Source of the DNA: Melampsora larici-populina 98AG31
Lineage: Eukaryota; Basidiomycota; Pucciniomycetes; Pucciniales; Melampsoraceae
Direction: 5' to 3'
DNA length: 64,000 nt
Assembly (NCBI RefSeq): GCF_000204055.1
Contig: NW_006768781.1
Location: 275,246 to 339,245, forward strand
Shown: positions 24,058-36,268 of the stretch, one piece after another
Numbering within the stretch: the first letter of the stretch is position 1
How the letters are laid out: the number at the start of each line of letters is the position of its first letter
Translations under genes and position numbers: made by a program
The notes under the pieces: generated by a model
The model's input: the letters and a program-made list of their open reading frames with translations, nothing else
Told to the model about the DNA's origin: nothing
Databases searched by the model: none

Positions 24058-24570
24058 AATTGAAGTTAAAAACTTATCTATATATTTGGGGTTATCTAAT
24101 CTCTTATTTATTCTTACTAGATTCTTTTCTCGTCTCATATGCTATGATATCATCTTTCTTATTCTCTTATTCATGATGTCATTGCTGTGAATGCTATTAG
24201 TAATCTGACCGTATCTTGTGATGTCTTCGGTATATATAAAGAGTGCTTCACTACCTATTGTATTTTCTCTTTTCCTTACCGATTCTACTCATCACTTCGA
24301 GCAGGTATTGTTCTGCTCTTTATCGGTCACTGAGATATAACTATCTCCTACTAGTTACTAACTAGCATTCCCTAACAGGTTATTATTCTTCTTATTATTG
24401 TTTCCATTCTTGTGCTGTGTGTTAATAATAATCTTACCGATTCTACTCATCACTTCGAGCAGGTATTGTTCTGCTCTTTATCGGTCACTGAGATATAACT
24501 ATCTCCTACTAGTTACTAACTAGCATTCCCTAACAGGTTTGCTCATAAGTCTCATAGCCATCTCGCAATT
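24058..24570 (+). repeat. 3' LTR (513 bp)
   Basis: Near-identical to the 5' LTR but with two copies of the 74-bp unit instead of three. The ACCTG duplication follows it. Confidence 0.9.
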
Positions 24571-24575
24571 ACCTG

Positions 24576-25726
24576 CCAGGGTTGACCATGGGTATCCCCA
24601 ATTTGGCAGGTCTTGGGGCTCATCCTGAGCCTTGCCCCAGCCTCACCAAGTGAGGCCTTGGCCTCCTACTTAGTCGCATGGCCATTCATCAAATGATGTA
24701 AGTGAATCAACATTTTGCCTTCTTTAGCCTTCATATAAATATATGTTATCTGTCAACAAGCGCGGTTAAACACACGACAAGTGATCTCCCATTTGAGTTT
24801 GGACCGTAGTGTATGTTGTGGAGCTCTAAATTGCATGTGGAGTTCAACTTTATTCCAGTAGAAAAAACAAAAAAGTATCAACAAGTTCGGAATTGGGGGC
24901 TCGCATGGAGCATAGATCAATCGGGCTTTTCCTTATCTTTGGTGTCTCCCACCATAGCGGCCGGAAAGCTTCACAGTGCTTCGACAATTCCAGATCTCGA
25001 CAATTCTGCTCATCGCCCTGGTAAAGATGTGAATCGTAATGAGGGCTACAATTGGGTCAAGCGTATTGAACTTCAGTGATAGTTCTACAAAGAATATCCA
25101 TTTTTAATAATCAGTTGAACTCAATTTGCTCGAACGGGAATAGATTTTATTCCCTTGCAAGATTTAACGAATTTCTTCAAAGGATATCGCGCGCTCGGTT
25201 ACATTTGGAAAAGGAACCAAGTCACTTTGTGATCAAAACTCTCACCATCGTCATCATCTGCTTGTACTCTCGTCTAAGCTCGTCTACTATCGTGAGCTCT
25301 CGTGTCATTTCTTGTAAGCAACAGCAACCAGAGATTTTCGCGTAGCTTCGCGTGATCATCCTTCAACTCTCCTGTCTATTTTCCTCTAGTTGGAACTTGG
25401 TGGCCTAGAGTAGAACAAAAGAACCTCATGAACTTTTTCCCCTTGGCTCATGATCAAGTTTTAAAACTCAATAATCAAATCTACTATCGGTCTTAGGACA
25501 CGACCCACTGGTTTCTTGCTGCCTTAACTCGCTTTGGCTGAAACAACTACTCTTCGACTCTCACTAGAAAATATCCTTCATCAGTCTTGGGTATATATAT
25601 AACATACACATATCCCTTCGTGACTGGCTATCTGAATTTTTCCTTTACCCTGACTTATATAAATTATTCTTCAGTCTTCAATAAAAAAATTACACCTACT
25701 CTGTACCTGGTTTTCGAGAAATCAAG
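24576..25726. other. Intergenic region and probable promoter of the next gene
   Basis: No exon is supported. A short inverted repeat, ACCTGCCA/TGGCAGGT, occurs near 24571-24611, beside the copia insertion. The last 400 bases are rich in CTCGTC-type pyrimidine motifs and TATATATA at 25592. Confidence 0.4.
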
Positions 25727-27132
25727 ATGCGAGGAAACCAAGATTACGTCCCATCGGTTCTTCACCTGGAACCTAATGGACCTTCTGGCTTAGACTCTGT
25801 GGACGTTTATCTTGATTCATTGGATGATTCAGATGTATCTTTGTGAGTTCGCCTATACACCCTTCAATCAATCTCGTATTGTGATATTCACCTATAGCTG
25901 TGATATGTGATCCTTATGCACCAACAGTGAAAATTTTGAAGGTCCTGAAGGTCCTGAAGGTCTTTATACTATCGATGAAATGGTATCTGAGGAAGAGGCT
26001 GGTGATGATCTTGATCAGAATGTCTCCGAAGACCAACCTGGCCAGGAACATGAAGGCCTATTCGACTTCGATTGGATTGATAATTCTTTAGAGTTCGTCA
26101 CCATCACCATTCCTTTATAAAATCAATTCATTTTATTCTAGCGAATATTTCGTTTCTGACTCGTTCATAAATTGAATCAATCATAGTCAAATCTTGGAAA
26201 TAAGATCGAATTTATTGGAACAACGAAATTTCAATCGAAGCAAAAGGATAGAATTAGATTTAATTGGTCAAGACCTAGAAAATCTAAAGACTCATCGGAT
26301 TAATGATGAAGATATGATATCAAATGGTGAAGAGCATCTGTGAGGAATATGTTCTAATTTCGATCATCAACATCGATCATCGATCAAAGTTAAACTAATC
26401 TGTCTGGTATCTCGTGTACTTGATTATAGATCAAAAACTTCCTCAGGAAAATGCACATCAACACATTCAAAAAACGATACTTCACCGCAAAAACTCACTG
26501 AATTGCAATTCATCGCAGCACAAAGCGGCGAAGTGAAAGTCACTAGGAAACCTGCACCAACACTCAGCCCAAGAAGTTTGATCTTTGCGCCTCATTTACC
26601 TACCACCTTAAATGTTTCTTTTCAAAATGTCAGACCTGATGTTACTGCACCAATTGAGGACGAAGAGACAGAGGTGATCCCAGATCCCACCTTGAATCTC
26701 CGTTCACCCAAAGCATCATGTTCATCCAAAACAGCAACTTCACCTCAAACATCAAGTTCCCCTGTAACCTCAAATTCACGTAAACAATCAATCCAATCCG
26801 ATCATTCAAGTCTACTTTACGAAGACTTTAATCTCCAGACACTCGAAATCGGGAATCCTAAATTTGATTCAATTAGAAAATCAATCAGAAAAAGCTTATC
26901 AACACCTGCATCTAGGAAGACTTTACTTAACAAAGACTCGGAATTATTTGATTTGGGTTGGGATCAATTAGAAGATATTTTAGAAAATTTAAATCAACTT
27001 GAAAATATACCTTCTTTAGATTGGACTTATACTTCTAAGATTGATTTAATTAAAGTGAAGATTTTGGAAAGAAAGAGAAGTCAATTGCGAAGAGGAAATG
27101 GTGCTTCAAAGCCAAAGTTTAGAAATATATAA
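25727..27132 (+). CDS. Four-exon gene of unknown function, acidic then Ser/Thr-rich
   Basis: Exons 25727-25842, 25928-26092, 26187-26339, 26430-27132; introns 85, 94 and 90 bp, GT-AG, all phase 2. The joined frame is 378 codons plus TAA. The N-terminal third is strongly acidic (SLDDSDVS, EGPEGPEG, SEEEAGDDLDQ). Exon 3 encodes a charged helix with coiled-coil look (ILEIRSNLLEQRNFNRSKR). The middle is Ser/Thr/Pro-rich and probably disordered. The C-terminus has a compact conserved-looking part (LGWDQLEDILENLNQLENIP, then LDWTYTSKIDLIKVKILERK) and a basic tail. No signal peptide or membrane helix. I do not recognise the family; a nuclear or scaffold protein is only a guess. Confidence 0.65.
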
Positions 27133-27211
27133 ATACTCTTTTAATTCACAAGAGAAGTCAATTGAGAAGAGAAAATGGTGCTTCAAAGCCGAAGTTTAGA
27201 AATATATAAAT
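27075..27211 (+). repeat. Tandem duplication of the gene's 3' end
   Basis: The last 58 coding bases plus the stop and first untranslated bases (from GAGAAGTCAATTG) are repeated directly from about 27151 with a few substitutions. The second copy is untranslated. Confidence 0.8.
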
Positions 27212-27285
27212 CTCTTTTAATTTACTTTATTTGTTACTATCATTGAGCTTTTTTGATTCTCAGCCTGTAGATAAATCGGGACTTA

Positions 27286-27562
27286 CATCTTTTGATTGCT
27301 TTGGTTCCTCACCATTTGTGGATAGACGAACTCATCATCTCTTGATTTTTTCATTATCTTAGATAGGTACTATAGTTTGTTCATAATATTTAAATGTAAT
27401 TTTTTGAACAAATTGCAACGTTTATATATGTGGTTCTTTTGATTACTTTTGTTTCTCGCCATTTGTGCATAGATGAACCCATATTTTCTTGATTGTTTTT
27501 ATTATCTTAGATAGGTATTATAGTTTGTTCATAAGATTCAAATGTAATTTTTTGATCAAATT
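27286..27562. repeat. Two diverged copies of a ~140-bp tandem repeat
   Basis: Copies start near 27286 and 27431. Shared blocks include CTTGATT..TT.ATTATCTTAG, TAGTTTGTTCATAA and AAATGTAATTTTTTGA. No coding signal. Confidence 0.7.
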
Positions 27563-30500
27563 TTGATATTTTCTTTTCATTCATTTCTTTCCTCATCTTG
27601 ATTAAAATTCTTCAACGTTTCCAAATATCAATCATTCTTTATCATTAATGTTTTTTAGAAAAATTTCAAAGTCATCACAACATTGTAGCTTTAGCCATTG
27701 AAAATTGATTGCTTTTCTTGAACGGGACAATCTCAACAAAAGATCTATATACTTAAACTAGATATTAGGCGGCCAGCCGCCACACTGTATAGCATCCTAT
27801 TGATGCATGTAACCTTGGTGTGTGTGTTTGGTTTGTTAGAAATTCCACCCATTGAAACAATCAATGATCTGCAATGTTTTTGCTTGTCACTTCTTTAGTC
27901 CTGTATTTTGTCAATCTCACTCTTTGAATAGGTCTAATACCACAACTTATGGTCATATTTGATCCACAATGTTGTGTTTTATCCTTCAGCTGCTGTTTGT
28001 TTATCTTAGAATGGTCATTGATTACTGCTACATCTGGAATTATATCCTATATGACTCAATTCTACAGCACAACATAGCAATACCCTTGAGATTGACTTTC
28101 AACTTAAAATCATATATGCAGCATCTTGTTTTCGACCAGCAAGGGCATCTGTAGGAAGATCAACACGCAAGCAACAAAGATCAAAAAGCAACAAAGATCA
28201 AAGTTTGTACATACATTTCCTGGAAGTGTCAAGACATGTCAGGATTGAATTGACTTTGGGTCTCTTGTTGTCAGAGAATCTTGTCACTCATCTCATCCAC
28301 AGATACTATGGGATTCCTCACCAGCCCTTGTGGGCTATCCAGCAGCCCGCCCCCGGCTTTCCGCTGGGGGATGTGGTGAGTTGACAAAAAAAAGGCAAAA
28401 AAATGAATTTGCCATCACAAACATTGAATTTTGAGTTCCATAATGGAATATTCTATTCTCAAATGATTGTAAAACTATAGCACAAAGAGGAAGTGTGGAG
28501 TGTATCTCTGACCTCATCTTCAAAGAGACACAAGGTGTGCGCAGGATCTTCCTTCAGAACATTATTGAGGTTCAGTCACATAAACTGAGTAGGTTTATAT
28601 TCATTACTTAAATACGCCTTTGGTGCATGAGAAATTCTTCATCCTCTGCCTGCTTTTTCCTTTCATGTTCTCATCATTTTTTCATCTTCTGTATTTATAA
28701 AACAGCCAAAAGGAAATAGGAAGATTAAATTACAACTTATATTGACCAAAGCTATTTGCCAACACAAAATGAAAACTGTGAAATTCAACTGCTCAGCATC
28801 AGCTCAGGTCTGTGCTGCCTCCCAACTGTCCCCCTTGACTTAACACATCCAGCAAAGACGTTACCATTACGTTGCTTGGGGTTGTGTTGCACGTTGCTTG
28901 GCGTTGATTGATTTGGCTGGATTTCTTTGCTGGTGAACCGTGATTGAGGCAAGGGATGCTGGGCAGTGAGCAACTGCTGATCATGAACTGGCATACCCCA
29001 AGTTGGCCGGCCCGGCCCATTGCCAAGTTGTGTAGCTGGCAACGGCACCACACCACACCACAACACAATGACAGAAGATCCTGCCCCAAGGGGCAATGCA
29101 TTGCGCAATTGCCTGCCCGTTTCTTTGTGGTGCATTGCTCACGTGTGACCATTGCAGTGTGTTGCTTGACATTGCGCGCCCCTAGCAACACACCGGTCCA
29201 ACATTGCTGTGGGTCAAGGATCCACAGATGACTCTAAAATTTGTCTGTAAATGTCCTCTGCTTTTGCATCAAGGGGTATTTGTTGGGACAGAAAAATCTA
29301 AGACAGTTGGTCAACACACAACACCAAAGAAAAGGACTTGATACTAAACACTTAAAATCAAGCTACACTTAATATATGACTTGTGTTCATCTTTTCTCTC
29401 AACTGGTTCTTTAGATATTTTGGGGCTGATTGTTCAGCCTCTATCCTTTGAAACCAGGTATGATTTACAGTTTCTTTCATTATTTATCTTTATCTTTTCT
29501 CATTAGTGTTGTAGTGCTTGTAGAGAGATATTGGGACTGGTTGTTCACCCTCTATCCTTCTGAGCCAGATGTGTCCTTTCAGGTTTAGTGATATAAGATC
29601 AGATCTCTTGGGTTCTAGAAAACCCCTTGCTGTAGTGTCCTGTCCAAAGTCTCCAGTGAAGGTTCTATTCAAACGTTACAAAAACACACATATCAATGTA
29701 TCAATTTATGAGCAGATACGGCTCACTTCTCACACCCAAAATCTGTTTTACATGTCAACTTCCAAACAGGTAGATTTATCTTATAAGGTCCATATGCACT
29801 TTGTGATGACAAATTACATCCTGGTTTGCATGTGGGGCACAGAAGCCTGTTGATTCAGTACAATCATAAGGGAATTCATCACACAACAAAGAGCTTGTAT
29901 TTGTCTTGACCAATCCATATAAATAATGCACTCCTGTATTTGAAGGAGAATCATAGATTTCAAACAGGGAATGAGTTTGATATCAATCAGGATACATTAT
30001 TTTATGCAGATATGAGATGATTTAGATTCCATATACCTGAGATTACAGATCACTTAGTCTTGAAGTGCAATTAGTTGTTTGCTCATTCCATGTCACTTAA
30101 CCTGATGGCTAAGGATTGGATATTCATATCTTGTGTCATTTGGTGTGAAATTGATTGAAATTGACATTGAATCTGAATGATATCAGTGGAACCACAGGCC
30201 AAATTATTTTTGTTTCATCATACATCCAGACAGGATGGATCATTAAAAGATCAAAGTGTTGGTTGACAAATGTAACAAATATCCTCAATCAAATTATGTC
30301 TGAGGCTTCATTTGGAATCACACCGAGGTGTTTAGGCATATAGCTGGGATATGTTGTGTTTGGGTTTGAAGATTCAGAAAAAAAAGACAGAGACAACTGC
30401 AACATATGAAACAAACTGACATGTCTTTTCAGCATCCAGATATGCTAACAGGTTTGAAGGTGGGTTACAACCAACTTTATTAAATGAGTGCTGGTAACTC

Positions 30501-32834
30501 AGCCACCTGATGATTAGATTTCAAAAAACAAATGATTCAACTCTTTGAAGGTGTAAGGTCATGTTATAGATGAAAACAGTTATTAGTTAGGTTGTTGATG
30601 ACTGAGTTTGATTGTTTTATAGCCAATGAGACTGGTATTTTCCAAATCAAAATGTGGTCAATCTGAGAAATAAAAAAGATCTGAAGTGATTCATTTTGTG
30701 TATATTTCAGATGGATTCACAAACTTATGTGACATGTATCATCTCCTTAACTCAAGCTGAGCCTTAATTCAATTTCCAACATTATTGATTGAGCAATTCA
30801 TAGGATTTTCTTGATTTTGATGGTTTTCCCATTGATATATTTATGACTACTGACTGATGGAATGGCTTGTTGCCATTTGAAGGTTGTGTTTGGAATCTCA
30901 TGAAACTCTTGGATCCAAGCGTGATAATTATAGCTATGGTAACACTTTTGGAAGTAATATTGTCTTTAATCAATGTTGCTTTGTGGATAAAGGTCAGTAT
31001 CAAATTTTAACAAACTCAATGGAAGTCCAATGATTTAAACAATCTGGTTCAATCTTAAAGATGGGTATGAGTTCTCAATATTGGAATTGATAGTGGAACT
31101 CCGTGCTAGTCTTGAGATGAGTAAATTGTTGATTAAGCAAGGAGAGATGAGAGTAGTGCGAGTTATTGAAAAATGAATTCTAAAATTGACTTGATTGATC
31201 ACGTTCCCAGTGATATTGTCACTTTCAACGTACTGAGGTTTTGTAATTTGAATCAATTTTAAACTCCTCTTAAGACCTTTGCTTGTGTTGAGTTAAGAAT
31301 ACCCTCCAAAATCAAATAAAGAGATTCCTGAACAAATCAAACTGTGTTGATGAAGGATTTGTTAATTTGCAAAATTGAATCAATTTTCCAATCATTTATT
31401 GAGCGGTCTTTATTTACAATATCTGGGTTGGGTCTTGACTGATACTGTAAGTGTCGTTCTAATCCCTCCAGATCATCTACTCTTCTATGAGTCTGAAACC
31501 TATGTCTTCTGCTTGACATAGAATAAGGAACTTAAATCTACAGCCATGAAATCTTTAAATAATCTATACTCTAATGAAGATAACCTAGGACCAATGCAAC
31601 ACTTCACCACCCAATTCCAATCAAGATCTTCAGAGATTGCAATATAGAAATTGCAATAGGAGAACCTGAAATTAATACAAGATGTTTAGTCATTGAAATC
31701 TTAACAATTGTAGATTTACATGGAGGAATTTTAGAAAGTTTACAAAAAAATTAGTTAATGGAATTAACCTTTGATCAATAAAAAACTCCTTGAAGAAAAA
31801 TATTACAATATAAGTTTTTAAAACATTTGTTTTTTTGGAAAACAAGAGGAAAGTTACAAAACTAAGGAGAAACAACATGATTTTTTTGACAATTATAAAA
31901 AAATGCAAAAGACATAATAGCAATTGTTCCAAAGTTTAAATCTAACAAATTAACATCTTTGTCATCCCCGTTGAATTTGATTGTTTGTTTCATTTCTTCT
32001 ATTTCATCATCAAAATCTTCAATTTCAAATTTGCCCACATGGACCTGAGCATGTAGTTCTTGAATGTAGGAAACAATGGAAGCTTAGGAGCTAATTATGT
32101 AGGATGCCGTGCAGAAATATGTGCATGGGAAGTAAAAGTGAGTCTGTACTTTGTACCTATGGTCCAAAACATCACCACCTATCACTGGTATGTAGTTGTT
32201 CAGGTGATGCATGTACATTTGATGAACAGCTGGTGGAAGGTACAAAGAAGCAGAAGACAGAGGCATTTGCCAGCCCTGAGGGGGGGCAAAGTTTGAGACC
32301 AGTATAGCACATGCAATGAATCATAGTGAAGTGTGTCTGTTTGTGTGTAACAAGCCATCTATAGTGTAATAATAATGTCATGAGTTGTACATGTGCCATG
32401 AATTTGAGTTCTCCAGTATTGCAATGCAGCACATGTATGTGAGACATGAGCAATTTCAGGAAAAAGATACGGTCAAAGACCAACAGGCGGCACAGCGGAG
32501 CAATAACTTGTACCTGTAAACCCTTCCGATATCTGCGGCTTCATTTCACATCTGCTGTTATCTAAGTAACCCATAGATAATGTCTTGATGATGTAATCTT
32601 TTTCTCATCACGCTTGGGTTTGTATTTTGTGATGTTGAAAGGTCTTATGCTTTGTCTTGCACAAGCTTTCACATGGAAGTGGTTCCTGTAATAAGCACAG
32701 TAATCGGTTCACAAGCTTACAAGTAAAGGTTTGCAGTGAGGCTTGACAGCCTGAATTATTGCATTGAGCGTGATTCTGTGAGAGTCCAAAGTACAATGGA
32801 ACAAAAGTGGGCTATGAGGTCAATGAAAGCATGG
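27563..32834. other. Long gene-poor, repeat-relic region
   Basis: More than 5 kb without a gene I can support. Local features: a short GC-rich hairpin near 28350, a TTGCTTGG/TGTTGC-rich patch at 28860-29180, and two diverged direct copies of a ~45-bp segment around 29412-29460 and 29527-29575 (shared core TTGTTCA.CCTCTATCCTT). The minus-strand open frames between 30780 and 31520 may be relics of an element, but no domain is readable. Confidence 0.45.
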
Positions 32835-34515
32835 TGATGATGAAAATACGGCCCTGGAACAGTGCCCCGTGGTGTTGCCTCTAAAGGAACGTGATGCGGT
32901 GATAATTCCCATGCAGAGTTTGTTTAAGGAGATAGTGAACATGGAATCACCAAGGCGGCGCCCGCCGCGGAGAATGCTATTGCTGCGAATAAAGGGAGTT
33001 GGTGTGCGCTCGTCGACTAGCAAAGCCTACACAGACACGGTGAATGTATTTCACAATTGGTTGTTCATGGAGCGGTTTTGATCATGAATACTTTGATTGA
33101 TGTTTCACTTTATGCAGATTGAAATTGAACCCAAACAATCAATCAATTTTGGCTTGTTTCAAGCCAAAATTCATCAAGATCTCATCAATGTTCAAGCCCA
33201 GACTCGTAGCATCCTGAAGAACAAGATCAAAGAAATCAAAGTTGAGATTAAAAGAGAGCTATCCAAAATCAAAAGCAAGTTGTCTGGAAAACTACAACAC
33301 CAAACTAATTCATCTGAGAACCCGCAGGGATATTCTCATAATCAGAGCTCTTCTTCCAAAGAACTTGAAGAATGGACACCATCAAAGCCGTTCAAAGTAA
33401 GTCCCCTTCTCCCTGATCAACAAACTATATGTGATACATATTGACACAACCTCAACATACCAGGATTTTGTTTGTGGAATGGCATCCAAACACGTCATTG
33501 AGACGCATGTTGAGGCCTACACTGCAATTTTTGGACCCAATACTAAGAAGCCACTTGAAAATAGTCTTTATAAACTGATAAAGGAAAGTTCAATCAGCTA
33601 ATTCAAACACTATTCTATATTGTTCTGAATCCAATTAGCATTTATTCAGAAATCAATTGGAAAGCAAGGTCTGGATTGGAGTTCAAAATATCTCCCCAAG
33701 AAGGTTCAAAATGTGGTTCTTGCACCCAATGCACAGAATGTTTCTGGCTACATCAAAGACAAGGCTAAACATGCACGAGAAAACTTACATCTGGTAGTGA
33801 GTCACTTTTATTTTATCTGATTCCTACTTACTGTGTTAGCACATTATTGTACTCACTTAATCCATGTTTTAGCTCTTGACTGGTGTTAAAACTCCTTGTA
33901 AAAGTGGAGAACCTACCCCCGCAATTCCGGACCTTTGTGAACTGATTGACTCAGTGGGTACTAATCCTTCATTCTAATCTACAACTATGTGCTTATGAGG
34001 TGAAAATTGGAGATCTCCGCAATATGTAAAACACTAGAAGGCAATTATCAGACCGCACGGAAACGTTACAAGGGAACAAAGATTCTTGCACGTGCAAGAT
34101 ATGCCTACTTGGTACGTATATACATAGATTTCCTACCTAGCAATTCATTGCTGATTTACTTGTTGATTATTAGTGGCGCAAAAGCCTTCGGATATACAAA
34201 TTAGAGGCTAATGGCTTCTCAAAATTGATTTGGGAAGCAGTAGATGATCAACTGGCCAAGCTACGCCAGGAAGGAAAAAAATACACCACATGGTGAGTAC
34301 ATATCCAAGTCTTCAATCAAACTATCAATATTGATCGTTTGATTTCCTCTTGACTCTGCAATTCAGTTTTTACAATATCATCTATAAATAAGATCATGAA
34401 ATGTTTGATGGTGGAAAACAGATGTACAAGGCTTTCCCTGAAGATAAGACATTTGAAATGCATTCAGACAACACCATCAAAGCCAAAGTTCATGAGCCTA
34501 GGATCTCAAAAAAAT
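32835..34515 (+). pseudogene. Decayed multi-exon gene of unknown family
   Basis: A series of plus-strand exons with good splice sites: about 32835-33039, 33118-33396, 33466-33587, 33652-33796, 33873-33957, about 34006-34111, 34174-34293, and a last part to 34515. Recognisable stretches are a basic coiled coil (KIKEIKVEIKRELSKIKSKL), then YTAIFGPNTKKPLENSLYKL, LDWSSKYLPKKVQNVVL, and KLIWEAVDDQLAKLRQEG. The final exon has an in-frame TAA near 34390 that fits CAA-to-TAA, and one inner junction does not keep frame, so I call it a pseudogene. The 5' end is not found. No known domain recognised; it could be a captured gene or part of an element. Confidence 0.45.
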
Positions 34516-35903
34516 GAACACTCCTCACAAAAAACATGAGCATATTATTAGTTCTCTAAATGGTGAAGTTGTTAGGTAAAACTATCGAATATCAAAGAAT
34601 CTGAACAGATTTAATCTATTTGTAACATTGAGCAATTTATATATTTGTTTCATTCATTGTGTCATTCAATTTGTCTATTCCATTTTGTCTTTTTTGTCCT
34701 GTATGTATCAACTCCAATTCTACACATATTATCCACCTCCATATTATGCAATATTTAGACTGTAATTAAGAATGTTTTCCAAATAGTCATATTAGCTTAT
34801 GTGAGGCGCTTCATATTAGCTGGCCCTATGTAAGCAACCAGCATGAATTTCAAAATCAGGCCACTCCTTTTTCAGGATGTGTGCGGCTTGGGTCTAGGCT
34901 GGCTGCAGACTGACTGTAACATGCAGTCTGCAGACAGCCTCTACTAGCAGACCGTCTTCAGGCCAGATCTTAGGCTGCGCGCAGACTGCATGTCACAGTC
35001 AGTCTGCAGCCAGTCGCGTCCACTGACCTGCTGCAGACGGAATGTCCGCATAGCAAAAATGAATGACCTCAGTCGGTGTCAAGTGCCCGCCTGAGGACTG
35101 TCCAAACCTTCCCGTGGTGTATGGACTTGCGTTTGTAAGTTGTTTTGTGGGAGGTTCCAGACTTCTTTGGTGGTGGTTGTTTGATGGGTTCACGCTTGCC
35201 TGTAGGCATGGTGAAGTCTATGTGAAGTAGGAGATTGGTGATGGAGCTGGTTGACAAACGGTGTAGCTTACGTACAGTGGTCAGTTGGGGAACTGTTGGA
35301 AAGCCAGTGTACACATGGTGAGGTTGGTGAGGTGGTTTGCTTGTGGTACGGTTATGGTAAGCTTACCACATGTGGTGGATTTACTGGTGGAGTGGTGAGC
35401 CTGGTAGGGTGGTGGTGAGGTTTAGCTACTTAGGCTGTTGATGGACTTGGATGAAAAAAAAATCACAAAAAGTTCTAACTTGAGATCTAAAACTATATCT
35501 AGGCGCAGAAACAGAACACATCTGACAGTACAACTTTCTCTATCTTTGGAAACTATTGGTCAAAATGGAAAGACCAGAGTAGCTAAACCTGACTGAACTC
35601 CAAAAGTATGATAAAGATAACTACAATCAGCCTGGGAAATACACTTCCATCTCACTGAAAGATATTCATCTCTCTATCATCATCTTGCTCACTCCTGCCT
35701 CCCTCCAAACCTTTTGTAAGAAATTATAAAAAGCCTGACAATCTGAAAACCTGGCATCTTTGCTCATTCGAAATTGCCAAAATAATTGGACATTTCTCTT
35801 TATCAGGAGTTTGGCATTGGCTTCACTTTCACTCATTTTCTGTATCTTCAGTCACACATCAAGACTAGAAGACATCTCAATTCTTTTTAGTCTTGCCTCT
35901 TCA
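34516..35903. other. Gene-poor stretch with inverted repeat and GGT-rich patch
   Basis: No supported gene. It contains the inverted repeat listed separately and a GTGGTG/GGTGAGG-rich patch at about 35310-35430. A minus-strand open frame at 35069-35314 is basic and Lys-rich but lacks domain or splice support. Confidence 0.4.
34898..35014. repeat. 34-bp inverted repeat with 49-bp spacer
   Basis: Arms 34898-34931 and 34981-35014 (core CTGGCTGCAGACTGACTGT) are complementary with two mismatches. The spacer and flanks contain further CAGAC/GTCTG motifs. No target duplication found. Possibly a short fold-back element. Confidence 0.8.
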
Positions 35904-36215
35904 ATGTCACGTAGTAGGCGCAACTTTTCAAAAGTGGAGCGCCCTACGCGCAACTGGCTAGGGCACTGCCAGTTTGGCTGGTGGCACAAAGGATGCAAAA
36001 GCTCCTTTCAAAAGGGCATCACTGAATTCAAACCTACACTTCATCCTAGTCTTCTTAAACCACAAAACCCTACAAACTTACCAAACGTGCCTGACAAAAA
36101 AGTAGCTGATGTGCCTTTGATGGCAGAAGAAAAGGATGCTTTAGACCAAATAAAAGATCATCACAAGCTTGTCAAACACTACAAAATTCAAACAACTTGC
36201 TGGATATGGGTTTAA
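35904..36215 (+). CDS. Unrecognised open frame, possible gene fragment
   Basis: A 103-codon frame from ATG 35904 has a basic N-terminus (MSRSRRNFSKVERPTRNW), a Trp/Cys patch (CQFGWWHKGCKSSF) and a charged helix (MAEEKDALDQIKDHHKLVKH). It ends 53 bases before the convergent minus-strand secreted gene. Composition is coding-like but I recognise no family; it may be an element fragment. Confidence 0.25.
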   Translation: MSRSRRNFSKVERPTRNWLGHCQFGWWHKGCKSSFQKGITEFKPTLHPSLLKPQNPTNLPNVPDKKVADVPLMAEEKDALDQIKDHHKLVKHYKIQTTCWIWV

Positions 36216-36268
36216 TTTTTGGGACTGGCAAGGAGAGACCACATGTGCTATTTACATGACTACCACAA

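Larger units (their letters stand above)
18890..24063 (+). pseudogene. Copia gag-pol polyprotein, interrupted
   Basis: The frame is readable from about 18890 (or ATG at 18959) to 24063. In order: gag-like region with NNFVQWRLNMYGWML; a poor knuckle (C..H..C near 19690); protease LLDSGCSDHMTSD (near 19940); integrase HHCC and DDE core (IHSDLSG, NDRGGEY, NSVAERGNRT; 20330-20830); RT (WVFKKKF, HVDDMTIA; 21770-22390); RNase H (ADNQGAMGL, RHIDVKYHWLREH; 23650-24060). Breaks: TGA at 20831-20833, TGA at 22388-22390, and the 764-bp insertion at 22889-23652. Both TGA codons stand where related polyproteins usually have Arg. The stop codon lies inside the 3' LTR. Confidence 0.9.
18299..24570 (+). mobile_element. 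Ty1/copia LTR retrotransposon with nested DNA element
   Basis: LTRs at 18299-18885 and 24058-24570, flanked by the 5-bp duplication ACCTG (18294-18298 and 24571-24575). LTR ends are AATTG...CAATT instead of plain TG...CA. Internal order is gag, protease, integrase, RT, RNase H, which defines the copia group. The coding region has two TGA stops and a 764-bp DNA element in the RNase H. The LTRs look nearly identical apart from one extra internal repeat unit, so the insertion is young. Confidence 0.95.

Noticed and set aside
28785..29191. Minus-strand frames in a TTGC-rich patch
   Set aside because: Several frames are open because of biased composition; no start, domain or splice evidence.
30782..31519. 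Possible Ty3/gypsy relic on the minus strand
   Set aside because: Open segments are short and no RT, protease or integrase motif can be read.
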